The notes under the pieces: generated by a model | What the model was told of the DNA's origin: nothing | Databases searched by the model: none | Seen by the model: only the letters and a program-made list of their open reading frames with translations | Source of the DNA: an uncultured Aquimarina sp. | Lineage (GTDB): Bacteria > Bacteroidota > Bacteroidia > Flavobacteriales > Flavobacteriaceae | Direction of reading: 5' to 3' | NCBI GenBank assembly: GCA_947498595.1 | Contig: CANMKX010000008.1 | Span: 117,867 to 181,866, forward strand | DNA length: 64,000 nt | Shown here: piece by piece, positions 28,063 to 35,775 of the stretch | Numbering within the stretch: position 1 is the stretch's first letter | Layout of the letters: each line of letters opens with the position of its first letter | Made by a program: the position numbers and the translations under genes

Positions 28063-28097
28063 AAAAAGATCTCCCTAGTTAGGAGATCTTTTTTTGT
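28063..28097 (+). terminator. strong terminator without a gene
   Basis: Arms AAAAAGATCTCC (28063-28074) and GGAGATCTTTTT (28082-28093) with a 7-nt loop and a TTTTTTT run. The nearest plus-strand gene upstream ends at 24372. Confidence 0.85.
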
Positions 28098-28149
28098 TTA
28101 AAAAATAACCATGAATACCTTTTAAAAGCTATTTATAAATAAAAATAAA

Positions 28150-28157
28150 TACATTTG
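28150..28157 (+). promoter_or_regulatory. -7 promoter box of fluoride riboswitch transcript
   Basis: TACATTTG, then C, matches TAnnTTTG exactly. A start near 28164 would place the aptamer at the very 5' end of the RNA. No clear TTG is seen 19 bp upstream. Confidence 0.6.
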
Positions 28158-28169
28158 CATTATACAAAA

Positions 28170-28225
28170 ATGGCAATGATGTCTGCCTTGAACCGCTTTT
28201 TTTAGCTGATGACGTCTACTAAATG
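28170..28225 (+). promoter_or_regulatory. fluoride (crcB-type) riboswitch
   Basis: The order of elements matches the fluoride aptamer: GGC-AATGATGTCT-GCC (28172-28187), then GAACCGC, a small GCT/AGC stem and GCTGATGACGTCTACT. The long-range pseudoknot is visible as GATGTC (28178-28183) with GACGTC (28211-28216), replacing different bases that pair in known aptamers. The downstream gene is a CLC of the fluoride-exporting type. A control switch is suggested by perfect complementarity between CCTTGAA (28186-28192, in the aptamer) and TTCAAGG (28267-28273) just before the start codon. Fluoride binding would free the start region. The hairpins at 28222-28260 may also take part. Confidence 0.9.
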
Positions 28226-28277
28226 TAGTTTTAACAAAAACTACGCTGTTTTGCGTAGTAATTAAATTCAAGGTAAA

Positions 28278-29558
28278 ATGAACAAATTAAAAAAGCACAT
28301 TCTTGCTTTAGAACAAATCCCTATACTTTTTTATAGTATAAAATGGTTATTTCTATCAATATTGATAGGTGGATTAGCTGGATCAGCTTCAGCACTTTTG
28401 TTAGTCTCATTAGAATGGGCGACACAGTATCGCGAAACTAATATTTGGATTATTAGTTTGTTGCCTATAGGAGGATTTATGGTAGGAGCTTTATACCATT
28501 ATTGGGGAAAAGATGTTGTCAAAGGGAATAATCAATTAATAGAAGAATATCACCACCCAGAAAGAGTTATACCATTTAAAATGGCTCCATTAGTTCTGAT
28601 TGGTACAGTAATAACGCATTTGTTTGGAGGATCTGCAGGTAGAGAAGGTTCAGCAGTACAAATGGGAGGAGCTATAGCTGATCAATTTACGTATTTATTT
28701 AAGTTAAAGACTGAAGATAGAAGGATATTAATAGTAATGGGAGTAAGTGCAGGATTTGCATCAGTATTTGGAACCCCTTTGGCAGGAATGATATTTGCTC
28801 TTGAAGTTCTTGTTATAGGAAGAATGAGATATGAGGCAATTTTACCAAGTATTCTCACAGCCGTAATAGCAGATTTTAGCTGCCATGCATGGCATGTATC
28901 ACATACGCAATACAATATTCCTTTTGTACCAGAAATGACTCCAATGAATTTTTTGTGGACATTAATTGCAGGAGTTATTTTTGGATTGGGAGCATTATTA
29001 TTTTCAAAAGCAACTCATTTTTGGGGTAAACTATTTAAAACAAAAATAAAATACGGACCATTACGTCCATTTGTAGGAGGAATTATAGTAGCAATAGCAG
29101 TTTTCGCAATAGGTACTACGCGTTATATAGGTTTAGGAGTTCCGGTAATTGTAGAGGCTTTTAGTGAGAATTTAAATTGGTATGACTTTTTGATTAAAAT
29201 ATTATTTACATCATTAACCTTAGGAGCAGGTTTTAAGGGAGGAGAAGTAACACCATTATTTTTTATAGGAGCTACATTAGGAAATGCTTTGATATGGTTT
29301 GTCCCGCTTCCTGTAGCATTATTAGCAGGAATGGGATTTGTAGCTGTATTTTCAGGAGCAACTAATACTCCTATAGCCTGTACATTTATGGGGATAGAAT
29401 TATTTGGAGCAGAAGGTGGTGTCTATATTGGAATAGCCTGTGTAGTGGCTTATTTATTTTCAGGTCACTCAGGAATTTATGGATCTCAAGTTATAGGAAG
29501 TCCTAAGCATTTAAAATTCTTGAAAATTAAATCTAAAAAATTACACGATATAGGATAA
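28278..29558 (+). CDS. CLC-F type fluoride/proton antiporter
   Basis: 426 residues of the CLC channel/antiporter family with about 10-12 membrane helices. The first anion motif is GNNQLIEE (83-90) in place of the chloride-type GSGIP, which is the signature of the fluoride-exporting branch. The second is GREGSAVQMG (121-130). The GxFxP-like region reads GGEVTPLFFIGATLG. With the fluoride riboswitch in its leader, export of toxic fluoride in exchange for protons is the best-supported role. There are no regulatory CBS domains. It is a single-gene transcript with its own terminator. Confidence 0.9.
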   Translation: MNKLKKHILALEQIPILFYSIKWLFLSILIGGLAGSASALLLVSLEWATQYRETNIWIISLLPIGGFMVGALYHYWGKDVVKGNNQLIEEYHHPERVIPFKMAPLVLIGTVITHLFGGSAGREGSAVQMGGAIADQFTYLFKLKTEDRRILIVMGVSAGFASVFGTPLAGMIFALEVLVIGRMRYEAILPSILTAVIADFSCHAWHVSHTQYNIPFVPEMTPMNFLWTLIAGVIFGLGALLFSKATHFWGKLFKTKIKYGPLRPFVGGIIVAIAVFAIGTTRYIGLGVPVIVEAFSENLNWYDFLIKILFTSLTLGAGFKGGEVTPLFFIGATLGNALIWFVPLPVALLAGMGFVAVFSGATNTPIACTFMGIELFGAEGGVYIGIACVVAYLFSGHSGIYGSQVIGSPKHLKFLKIKSKKLHDIG

Positions 29559-29572
29559 CATAAATTATTGTG

Positions 29573-29607
29573 AAACGCATGTTCATTAGATGAGTATGCG
29601 TTTTTTT
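29573..29607 (+). terminator. intrinsic terminator of fluoride antiporter gene
   Basis: Arms AAACGCAT (29573-29580) and ATGCGTTT (29596-29603), then TTTT; 15 bp after the stop. Confidence 0.75.
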
Positions 29608-29684
29608 ATATGATATATTTATCGATGATTTAAAGAAACAATATATAGATTGAAATAAAAATGAAGTAAAACAAGTGAAGAATA

Positions 29685-30257
29685 TTATTCTTTATTGAAT
29701 AATTCAATGGTTTTTTCTAAAGCGTTGTCAAAGTTATCCCAAGTTTCATCCTTAGTAAGATCTGTGGTGATAAAATTCTTATTAAACTTAGATAATAACG
29801 TAAAATAAACATATCCACCAATCATTAATTGAAAAGCGTGATTGAGAGAAGTATCCTTATCGTTGATAGCAAAAATTTTTCCAATTTGAGAATTGGTAAA
29901 CTTAAATAAATCTTTAGTATCTTCATTATTTTCTAATAATTGCCATCTTAAAATTTCTTGAGTTAATTTGTTTTCTCTAAGTTCTTTAGTTCCTTCTTTT
30001 GCAAAATGTTGTAGATCGCTAACACTGCTAGAAGATTTTTGATTGATAAATAATAATGACTTAAAAAAATCACCTTTCTGAGCAAAATGTAAAAGTAAAC
30101 CTTTTAAACCTCCATAATACCGATATATTAATTCTTTAGAAACTCCAGCTTCTTTGGCAATAGCATTTATACCAACACCTTGAGGTCCTTTTTCTTTTAA
30201 TAAAGATAAAAAAGCTTCATAGATTTTTTCCTCTGTAGCAGCTCTGTTTTTTTTCAT
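29685..30257 (-). CDS. TetR-family regulator
   Basis: 190 residues. The N-terminal HTH (GINAIAKEAGVSKELIYRYYGG, residues about 24-45) is typical of TetR proteins; the C-terminal ligand domain is helical. It overlaps the upstream transglutaminase-like gene by one base (TAATG) and is divergent from the beta-oxidation operon. Two TetR-type operators lie between them, so repression of that operon and of itself, relieved by an acyl-CoA, is the likely scheme. The ligand is inferred. Confidence 0.88.
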   Translation of the reverse strand: MKKNRAATEEKIYEAFLSLLKEKGPQGVGINAIAKEAGVSKELIYRYYGGLKGLLLHFAQKGDFFKSLLFINQKSSSSVSDLQHFAKEGTKELRENKLTQEILRWQLLENNEDTKDLFKFTNSQIGKIFAINDKDTSLNHAFQLMIGGYVYFTLLSKFNKNFITTDLTKDETWDNFDNALEKTIELFNKE

Positions 30258-30916
30258 TATAGTTTATTTAAATCCAAAACATGTCCCAATGTTACATTAT
30301 TTTTTTCTAAAGGAGGATATGTTTCTTTCATTAATTTTAACATATATGCTAAAGGAATTTCATCAAAAGTACCATAATCATCCAAGTACTCCATGAAAGA
30401 ATGATTTCCTGTTTTATCAAATTCCTGAAACAAAGAATCATTTTTACCATCAAACTCTAATACATCTACGTTTAATTTTGCACACAAAGAAGCATTAAAA
30501 GCAGGAGTAGCTTTTATCCATTTTTTATTCAGATAAATCTCAACATATCCATGAGGAACTAGTACATCGTTTCCAAATTTTTCAACAATCTGATCGACAC
30601 CAATATGGTTTTTGACTTTAGCGAGTCCAATTCTTGCAGGTATTGATTTAGCTCTTAAAAGACTGATCAAGATAATAGCTTTATCTAGACAATGACCATT
30701 AGAGTGTTTTATAATATTAGAAGCCTTCCAATCTTCTTTTTGAAGACTAAATCTATAAGGAAAATAATCCCATGTATCTCTAACGTATAAATATGCCTTT
30801 ATTGCAAATTCTATATCAGATAAAATTTCATTAGCAGGAGAAATGTCTAAAAGAATACTTTGTATAGATGGGGTGGAAAAGTCAAAATTGTAATTTTCGG
30901 AGATATATGTTGTCAT
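30257..30916 (-). CDS. transglutaminase-like domain protein
   Basis: 219 residues, cytosolic (no signal peptide). The Cys motif is in SNGHCLDKAIILISLLRAKSIPARIGL (about residues 73-99) and the His in HGYVEIYLNKKWIKATPAF, matching the transglutaminase-like/arylamine-type cysteine protease fold. The reaction is unknown. It is co-transcribed with the TetR gene and shares the divergent promoter region with fatty-acid genes. A tie to acyl-CoA metabolism is possible but not shown. Confidence 0.8.
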   Translation of the reverse strand: MTTYISENYNFDFSTPSIQSILLDISPANEILSDIEFAIKAYLYVRDTWDYFPYRFSLQKEDWKASNIIKHSNGHCLDKAIILISLLRAKSIPARIGLAKVKNHIGVDQIVEKFGNDVLVPHGYVEIYLNKKWIKATPAFNASLCAKLNVDVLEFDGKNDSLFQEFDKTGNHSFMEYLDDYGTFDEIPLAYMLKLMKETYPPLEKNNVTLGHVLDLNKL

Positions 30917-30985
30917 AATGATATTTTTTTAGCTAAAAAAAAGAGGTTTAGATACTGTGTGCTGATTTTTGATGCGAATCTTTTT

Positions 30986-31015
30986 TTGCTAAAGATAATT
31001 ATTTTAATACATTTG
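30986..31015 (+). promoter_or_regulatory. promoter of beta-oxidation operon
   Basis: TTG (30986-30988), a 19-bp gap and TACATTTG (31008-31015) fit the Bacteroidota -33/-7 consensus. The -7 box touches the first TetR-type operator, so a bound repressor would block initiation. Confidence 0.75.
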
Positions 31016-31065
31016 TAACTGGTTGGTCACATTTTTTTTTATTTATAATGTTACTGATTGGTAAC
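31015..31065. promoter_or_regulatory. two TetR-type operators
   Basis: GTAACTGGTTGGTCAC (31015-31030) and GTTACTGATTGGTAAC (31050-31065) are two copies of one imperfect dyad, 35 bp apart. They resemble known TetR sites with ACTG/GGTnAC halves. They lie between the regulator/transglutaminase pair and the thiolase gene. Confidence 0.7.
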
Positions 31066-31081
31066 TTTTAAAAATGATTTT

Positions 31082-32281
31082 ATGGAAGCATATATTTACG
31101 ATTCAGTTAGGACTCCAAGAGGAATAGGGAAAAAAAGTGGAGGATTGGCCCAAGTAAGTCCAGTTCAATTAGTGACTACTTTATTAGGAGCTATAAAAGA
31201 AAGAAATGGTTTAGATACAAACTTGGTTGAAGATGTTGTTTTAGGGTGTGTAACTCAAGCTGGAGAACAAGGTGGAAATATCGCTAAAGTAGCTGCACAA
31301 TGCGCGGGTTATGGAGACCATCTAGCAGCAATATCTTTAAATAGATATTGTGCTTCTGGTTTAGAAGCAATTAATCAAGCAGCTGCAAGAATACGATCTG
31401 GCTGGTCAGATTTAATAATAGCAGGAGGTGTAGAGTCTATGTCGAGAGTACCGATGGGGATTGATGGTAGTGCTTGGGTGATGGAACCAAATGCCGCTTT
31501 TGGACAATTTGTACCGCAAGGAGTTTCTGCCGATTTGATAGCTTCAAAATATGGATATTCTAGAAATGATGTAGACCAATTTGCATTAATGTCTCAACAA
31601 AGAGCAACAAATGCTAGGGCAAAAGGATATTTTGATAAATCACTAATACCTGTAAAAGATATCAATGGATTTAGTCATTTAGATCAAGACGAATATATTA
31701 GACCTAATGCCACTTTAGAAGCATTAGCAGGATTGAACCCTTCTTTTCAAAAAATGGGAGAAATGTTGTTTGATCAAACAGCATTGGATAAATACATAGA
31801 TGTTGAAAGTGTAAAACACGTACATCATGCAGGAAATTCATCGGGATTAGTAGATGGAGCTGGAATAATGTTAATAGGAAATAAAGAAGTAGGAGAAAAG
31901 CTAGGATTAAAACCTCGTGCAATTATAAAGATGGGAACTATTGTAGGATCCGAGCCACTTATTATGCTAGAAGGACCAACTCCAGCAACTCAAAAAGCTT
32001 TACGAAAAGTAGGAATGAACGCTTCTGATATTGATCTATACGAAATCAATGAAGCTTTTGCTGTAGTTCCTTTGAGATTAATGGAAAATTTAAAATTAGA
32101 ACATTCAAAAGTGAATGTAAATGGAGGAGCTATTGCTATGGGGCATCCATTAGGTGCAACTGGTTGTATGATTTTAGGAACTGCATTAGATGAGTTAGAA
32201 AGACAAGATAAAAGTACTGCACTTGCTACATTATGCGTAGGTGGAGGAATGGGAATTGCAACAATCATAGAGCGTATATAA
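31082..32281 (+). CDS. acetyl-CoA acyltransferase (thiolase), FadA-like
   Basis: 399 residues from the ATG at 31082. An upstream in-frame ATG at 31058 lies inside an operator and would add eight residues that do not fit the thiolase start (MEAYIYDSVRTPRGI). The nucleophile is Cys90 in NRYCASGLEAINQAA; the active-site His is in GGAIAMGHPLGATG and the second Cys in CVGGGMG. It carries out the last step of beta-oxidation, thiolytic release of acetyl-CoA. First gene of a fad operon; the FadB-like gene begins 23 bp after its stop. Confidence 0.92.
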   Translation: MEAYIYDSVRTPRGIGKKSGGLAQVSPVQLVTTLLGAIKERNGLDTNLVEDVVLGCVTQAGEQGGNIAKVAAQCAGYGDHLAAISLNRYCASGLEAINQAAARIRSGWSDLIIAGGVESMSRVPMGIDGSAWVMEPNAAFGQFVPQGVSADLIASKYGYSRNDVDQFALMSQQRATNARAKGYFDKSLIPVKDINGFSHLDQDEYIRPNATLEALAGLNPSFQKMGEMLFDQTALDKYIDVESVKHVHHAGNSSGLVDGAGIMLIGNKEVGEKLGLKPRAIIKMGTIVGSEPLIMLEGPTPATQKALRKVGMNASDIDLYEINEAFAVVPLRLMENLKLEHSKVNVNGGAIAMGHPLGATGCMILGTALDELERQDKSTALATLCVGGGMGIATIIERI

Positions 32282-32304
32282 TCAACACAACAAATAGCAT
32301 TATA

Positions 32305-34476
32305 ATGGAACATATAAAACTTACTATAGATACAGACGGAATTGCATTTATAACTTGGGATGTAATTGACTCTCCCGTGAATATAATGAATGAAGATACA
32401 GTAGCTGAATTTTTCACAAAAGTAGAAGAAGCAGTTGCAAATAAAGCAGTAAAAGGAGTAGTAATAAATTCAGCAAAAAATGATTTTATAGCAGGAGGAG
32501 ATTTAAAATGGTTCTTAAACTATGATAAATCCAAAAGAGATTGTTTTGATATGTTAATGGATACACATCAAAAAATGAGAAAAATGGAAACCTGTGGGAA
32601 ACCATTTGTAGCTGCTATTAATGGATTAGCTCTCGGAGGTGGATGTGAAATAGCATTAGCATGTCATCATAGAATTATGATTTCGAATCCTAAAAATAAA
32701 ATTGGGTTAGTAGAATGTTCTGTAGGCTTGTTTCCCGGAGCTGGAGGAACACAACGATTTTTAAGAACATTAGGAATTCAAAAAACAATAGAATATATAA
32801 CTCAATCTAAGAAGTTGACAGCTGAGCAAGCTTTAAAAGATGGCATCGTTCATCAAGTTTGTACACCAGACGAAGAGATCAATAATCTTGCTAAAGAATG
32901 GATTTTAGCACAAAAAGAAATAATAAAACAACCTTGGGATGTAAAAAGATTTCAAGTATCAGGAACACCAGTTGGGATAGGACAAATTTCAGGAGTAAAT
33001 GAATTTTTCAGTGTTTCAAATGCAATGGCATATAAAACAACACATGGTAATATGCCTCATATTAAAAATGTATTAAGTGCTATTTATCATGGAGCATCAT
33101 GCGATATAGATAATGGATTAGAGATTGAAACTCGTTACTTTGTAAATACATTGTTTACTAAAGAAACTAAAAATATAATACGCTCATCATTTGTATTTAT
33201 AGGAGATGCTTCAAAAGGAAAAGCAAAACCCAAAGGATATTCAAAAGCATCATATCAAAAAATAGGAGTTTTAGGTGCTGGAATGATGGGAGCAGGTATC
33301 GCTTATGTAACAGCTAAAGCTGGAATTGATGTAGTTCTAAAAGATGTAACAGTTGCCAGTGCAGAAAAAGGAAAAGAATACGCTCAAAAAATAGAGGAAA
33401 AGAAACTCTTAAAAAAGAGAACGACACCAGAAAAGAAAGCAGCGATTCTGTCAAAAATTCAACCTACAGATACTGTTGATCAATTAAAAGATTGTGATCT
33501 TATCATAGAGGCAGTATTTGAAAATGAGCAATTGAAAAATACCGTAACAAAAGAAACCGAAGCAGTATTACGAGAAAATGTGATATACGCTTCAAATACT
33601 TCTACAATACCAATAACAACTTTGGCCAAGGCGTCTAAGAAACCAGAGAAATATATAGGCTTGCATTTCTTTTCTCCAGTTGATAAGATGCCATTGGTTG
33701 AAGTAATTGTTGGAGAAGAAACAAGTGATGAAACATTGGCTGCTGCAATAGATTATGTAACAAAAATTAAAAAAGTACCTATTGTAGTTAACGACGGAAG
33801 AGGCTTTTTTACATCGCGTGTATTTGGGAAATTTGTTAATGAGGGAATAAGCATGTTGGCAGAAGGGGTTCCGCCAGCAGTTATAGAAAATACAGCAAAA
33901 AAAATAGGAATGCCTGTTGGACCACTAGCTATTTCAGATGAGGTTAACCTTCAATTAATGTTAGATATTATGGGAGAAGACCCTAATTTATCTTCTTTTG
34001 AAGAAGAACTTAAAAATACAATAGCAACTATCGTTTCAACTCATAAAAGAACAGGAAAAAAAGAAGGAAAAGGGTTTTATGAATATCCTGAAAATGAAAA
34101 GAAATATATATGGAAAGAATGGGATAATATCTATCCTGTACAATCAGATTATAATGAAGAAGAAATAGGTAAACGATTGTTGTTTGCAATGGTAATCGAT
34201 GCTTATAAATGTTTAGAAACGGGAGTGATAAGAAAGCCACAAGATGCTGATGTAGGCTCCATCTTAGGATTAGGATTTCCTATATATACAGGAGGAGTAT
34301 TATCGTATATAGATTATATAGGTGCAGATAATTTCGCAAATTATAGCGAGCAATTGTATCAAAAACATGGAGATCGATTCAACTTACCCGAAACACTAAA
34401 GGTTAAGATTAAAGAAGCTAATGGAGGTCGTATATTTTATAATGTAAATCATTCAAAAAAAGAAGTAGTATGTTAG
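32305..34476 (+). CDS. bifunctional enoyl-CoA hydratase / 3-hydroxyacyl-CoA dehydrogenase
   Basis: 723 residues starting at 32305 (MEHIKLTIDTDGIAFITW); a longer frame back to 32233 overlaps the thiolase gene and is not needed. The N-terminal crotonase domain shows ALGGGCEIALACHHRI and SVGLFPGAGGTQRFL with two acidic residues for hydration. The second half has an NAD fold (GVLGAGMMGAGIAYVTAKAG) and the HFFSPVDKMPLVEV region of hydroxyacyl-CoA dehydrogenases. It performs the middle two steps of fatty-acid beta-oxidation. It overlaps the next gene by 7 bp, implying translational coupling. Confidence 0.92.
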   Translation: MEHIKLTIDTDGIAFITWDVIDSPVNIMNEDTVAEFFTKVEEAVANKAVKGVVINSAKNDFIAGGDLKWFLNYDKSKRDCFDMLMDTHQKMRKMETCGKPFVAAINGLALGGGCEIALACHHRIMISNPKNKIGLVECSVGLFPGAGGTQRFLRTLGIQKTIEYITQSKKLTAEQALKDGIVHQVCTPDEEINNLAKEWILAQKEIIKQPWDVKRFQVSGTPVGIGQISGVNEFFSVSNAMAYKTTHGNMPHIKNVLSAIYHGASCDIDNGLEIETRYFVNTLFTKETKNIIRSSFVFIGDASKGKAKPKGYSKASYQKIGVLGAGMMGAGIAYVTAKAGIDVVLKDVTVASAEKGKEYAQKIEEKKLLKKRTTPEKKAAILSKIQPTDTVDQLKDCDLIIEAVFENEQLKNTVTKETEAVLRENVIYASNTSTIPITTLAKASKKPEKYIGLHFFSPVDKMPLVEVIVGEETSDETLAAAIDYVTKIKKVPIVVNDGRGFFTSRVFGKFVNEGISMLAEGVPPAVIENTAKKIGMPVGPLAISDEVNLQLMLDIMGEDPNLSSFEEELKNTIATIVSTHKRTGKKEGKGFYEYPENEKKYIWKEWDNIYPVQSDYNEEEIGKRLLFAMVIDAYKCLETGVIRKPQDADVGSILGLGFPIYTGGVLSYIDYIGADNFANYSEQLYQKHGDRFNLPETLKVKIKEANGGRIFYNVNHSKKEVVC

Positions 34477-35684
34477 ACAATGTGTTAATAAAAAGAGAAG
34501 TATATGCATCAGAAGAACATGAGATGATGCAACAAATGATACAGGATTTCATCAATAATGAGATCGCACCTCAAATGGACCAATGGGAAAAAGAGGGAAT
34601 GGTAAGTAGAGAGATATGGAAACGAGCAGGGGATTTAGGTTTGTTGTGTATAGATATGCCTGAAGCTTATGGTGGATCAGGTTTAGATTTTAGCTACGCT
34701 GCTTTATTTATGGAAGAATTAGGGAGAAAAGGAATAAGTGGCCCTGGATTTTCTTTGCACTCAGACATTGTTGCTCCTTATATTTTAAAATACGGAACAG
34801 AAGCTCAAAAGAAGAAATATTTACCAATTATGGCTACAGGAGAAATCATTACGGCCATAGGAATGACAGAACCTAATTGTGGGAGTGATTTACAAGCCCT
34901 ACGAACAACAGCTGTTGATAAAGGGGATCATTATCTAGTAAATGGACAAAAAACATTTATAACCAATGGTTATATGTGTGATATGGCTATTGTAGCTGTA
35001 AAAACAAATACAGGAACATCCAGCGAGGGAGTTTCTTTATTGATTATGGAAAGTGCTTGGGATGGTTTTGAAAAAGGAGTTCCATTCAAAAAAATTGGAA
35101 TGAAAGCACAAGATACTTGCGAGCTGTTTTTTGACAATGTAAAAGTTCCAAAAGAGAATTTATTAGGAGAAGAAGGAATGGGGTTCAAAATTATGATGAC
35201 AGAATTAGCCAGAGAACGTTTGTCAGTTGCCGTTTCTGCAATAGGAGGAGCCAAAGGAGCGATAGAAAATACAATTGAATATACATCTACTAGAACAGCT
35301 TTTAAAAGTCCGATTGCGGGATTTCAAAACACACAATTTAAATTAGCAGAAAGTGCAACTCAGCTGCAATTACACCAGGCTTTTGTAGACAGATGTGTTA
35401 TGTTATTAGCAAAACATCAATTGACAGCAGAAAGTGCTTCTATGGCAAAATACTCTGCAAGTGATATGCACGGAAAAGTAGTCGATGAATGCTTACAATT
35501 ATTTGGAGGATATGGATATATGTGGGAGTATCCAATAGCAAGAATGTACGCAGATAATAGAGTCGCTCGTATTTATGCTGGAAGTAATGAAATAATGAAA
35601 ATACTAATTGCTAGAGGAATGTTTAAAGAGTTATTTAAAGAAATGAAAAATAAAGCAAAACAAAAATTACAGAAAATAGAATAG
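34470..35684 (+). CDS. acyl-CoA dehydrogenase, long-chain type
   Basis: 404 residues with the flavin-dependent acyl-CoA dehydrogenase layout: N-terminal helices, FAD/acyl region (AIGMTEPNCGSDLQALRTTA) and C-terminal helices ending in RIYAGSNEIMKILIARGM. The catalytic Glu is probably in TELARERLSVA, as in long-chain/isovaleryl-type enzymes, because the later position reads AGSNE. It would supply the first oxidation step to the two preceding enzymes, and its start codon lies inside the fadB-like gene. Electrons presumably pass to an ETF encoded elsewhere. Confidence 0.9.
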   Translation: MLDNVLIKREVYASEEHEMMQQMIQDFINNEIAPQMDQWEKEGMVSREIWKRAGDLGLLCIDMPEAYGGSGLDFSYAALFMEELGRKGISGPGFSLHSDIVAPYILKYGTEAQKKKYLPIMATGEIITAIGMTEPNCGSDLQALRTTAVDKGDHYLVNGQKTFITNGYMCDMAIVAVKTNTGTSSEGVSLLIMESAWDGFEKGVPFKKIGMKAQDTCELFFDNVKVPKENLLGEEGMGFKIMMTELARERLSVAVSAIGGAKGAIENTIEYTSTRTAFKSPIAGFQNTQFKLAESATQLQLHQAFVDRCVMLLAKHQLTAESASMAKYSASDMHGKVVDECLQLFGGYGYMWEYPIARMYADNRVARIYAGSNEIMKILIARGMFKELFKEMKNKAKQKLQKIE

Positions 35685-35717
35685 ACTTCTAACCTAAGAT
35701 GTTTGTAGTAGTCAAAT

Positions 35718-35742
35718 CAAGGTGTTTTTATAAAATACCTTG
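35718..35742 (+). terminator. weak hairpin between acyl-CoA dehydrogenase and racemase genes
   Basis: CAAGGTGTTTT (35718-35728) and AAAATACCTTG (35732-35742) pair except at one position. The following GGTTTGCATTTTA is a poor U-tract, so partial read-through into the racemase gene is likely. Confidence 0.45.
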
Positions 35743-35775
35743 GTTTGCATTTTAATAGTTATATAAAAATATAAA

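Larger units (their letters stand above)
27971..28097 (+). other. possible short transcript or remnant leader/trailer
   Basis: The stretch runs from the candidate start near 27971 to a strong terminator and has no credible gene; the longest frame is 14 codons (MNEIRIIADYKQLF). It could be a small RNA of about 125 nt under Crp/Fnr control, or what remains of an operon whose genes were lost. Nothing in the sequence decides between these. Confidence 0.3.

Noticed and set aside
31058..31081. Upstream ATG of the thiolase gene
   Set aside because: It lies inside the second TetR-type operator and adds residues absent from thiolases; the ATG at 31082 gives the normal start.
32233..32304. Longer N-terminus of the FadB-like protein
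   Set aside because: It overlaps the thiolase gene and encodes an Arg/Asn-rich stretch unlike crotonases; 32305 fits.
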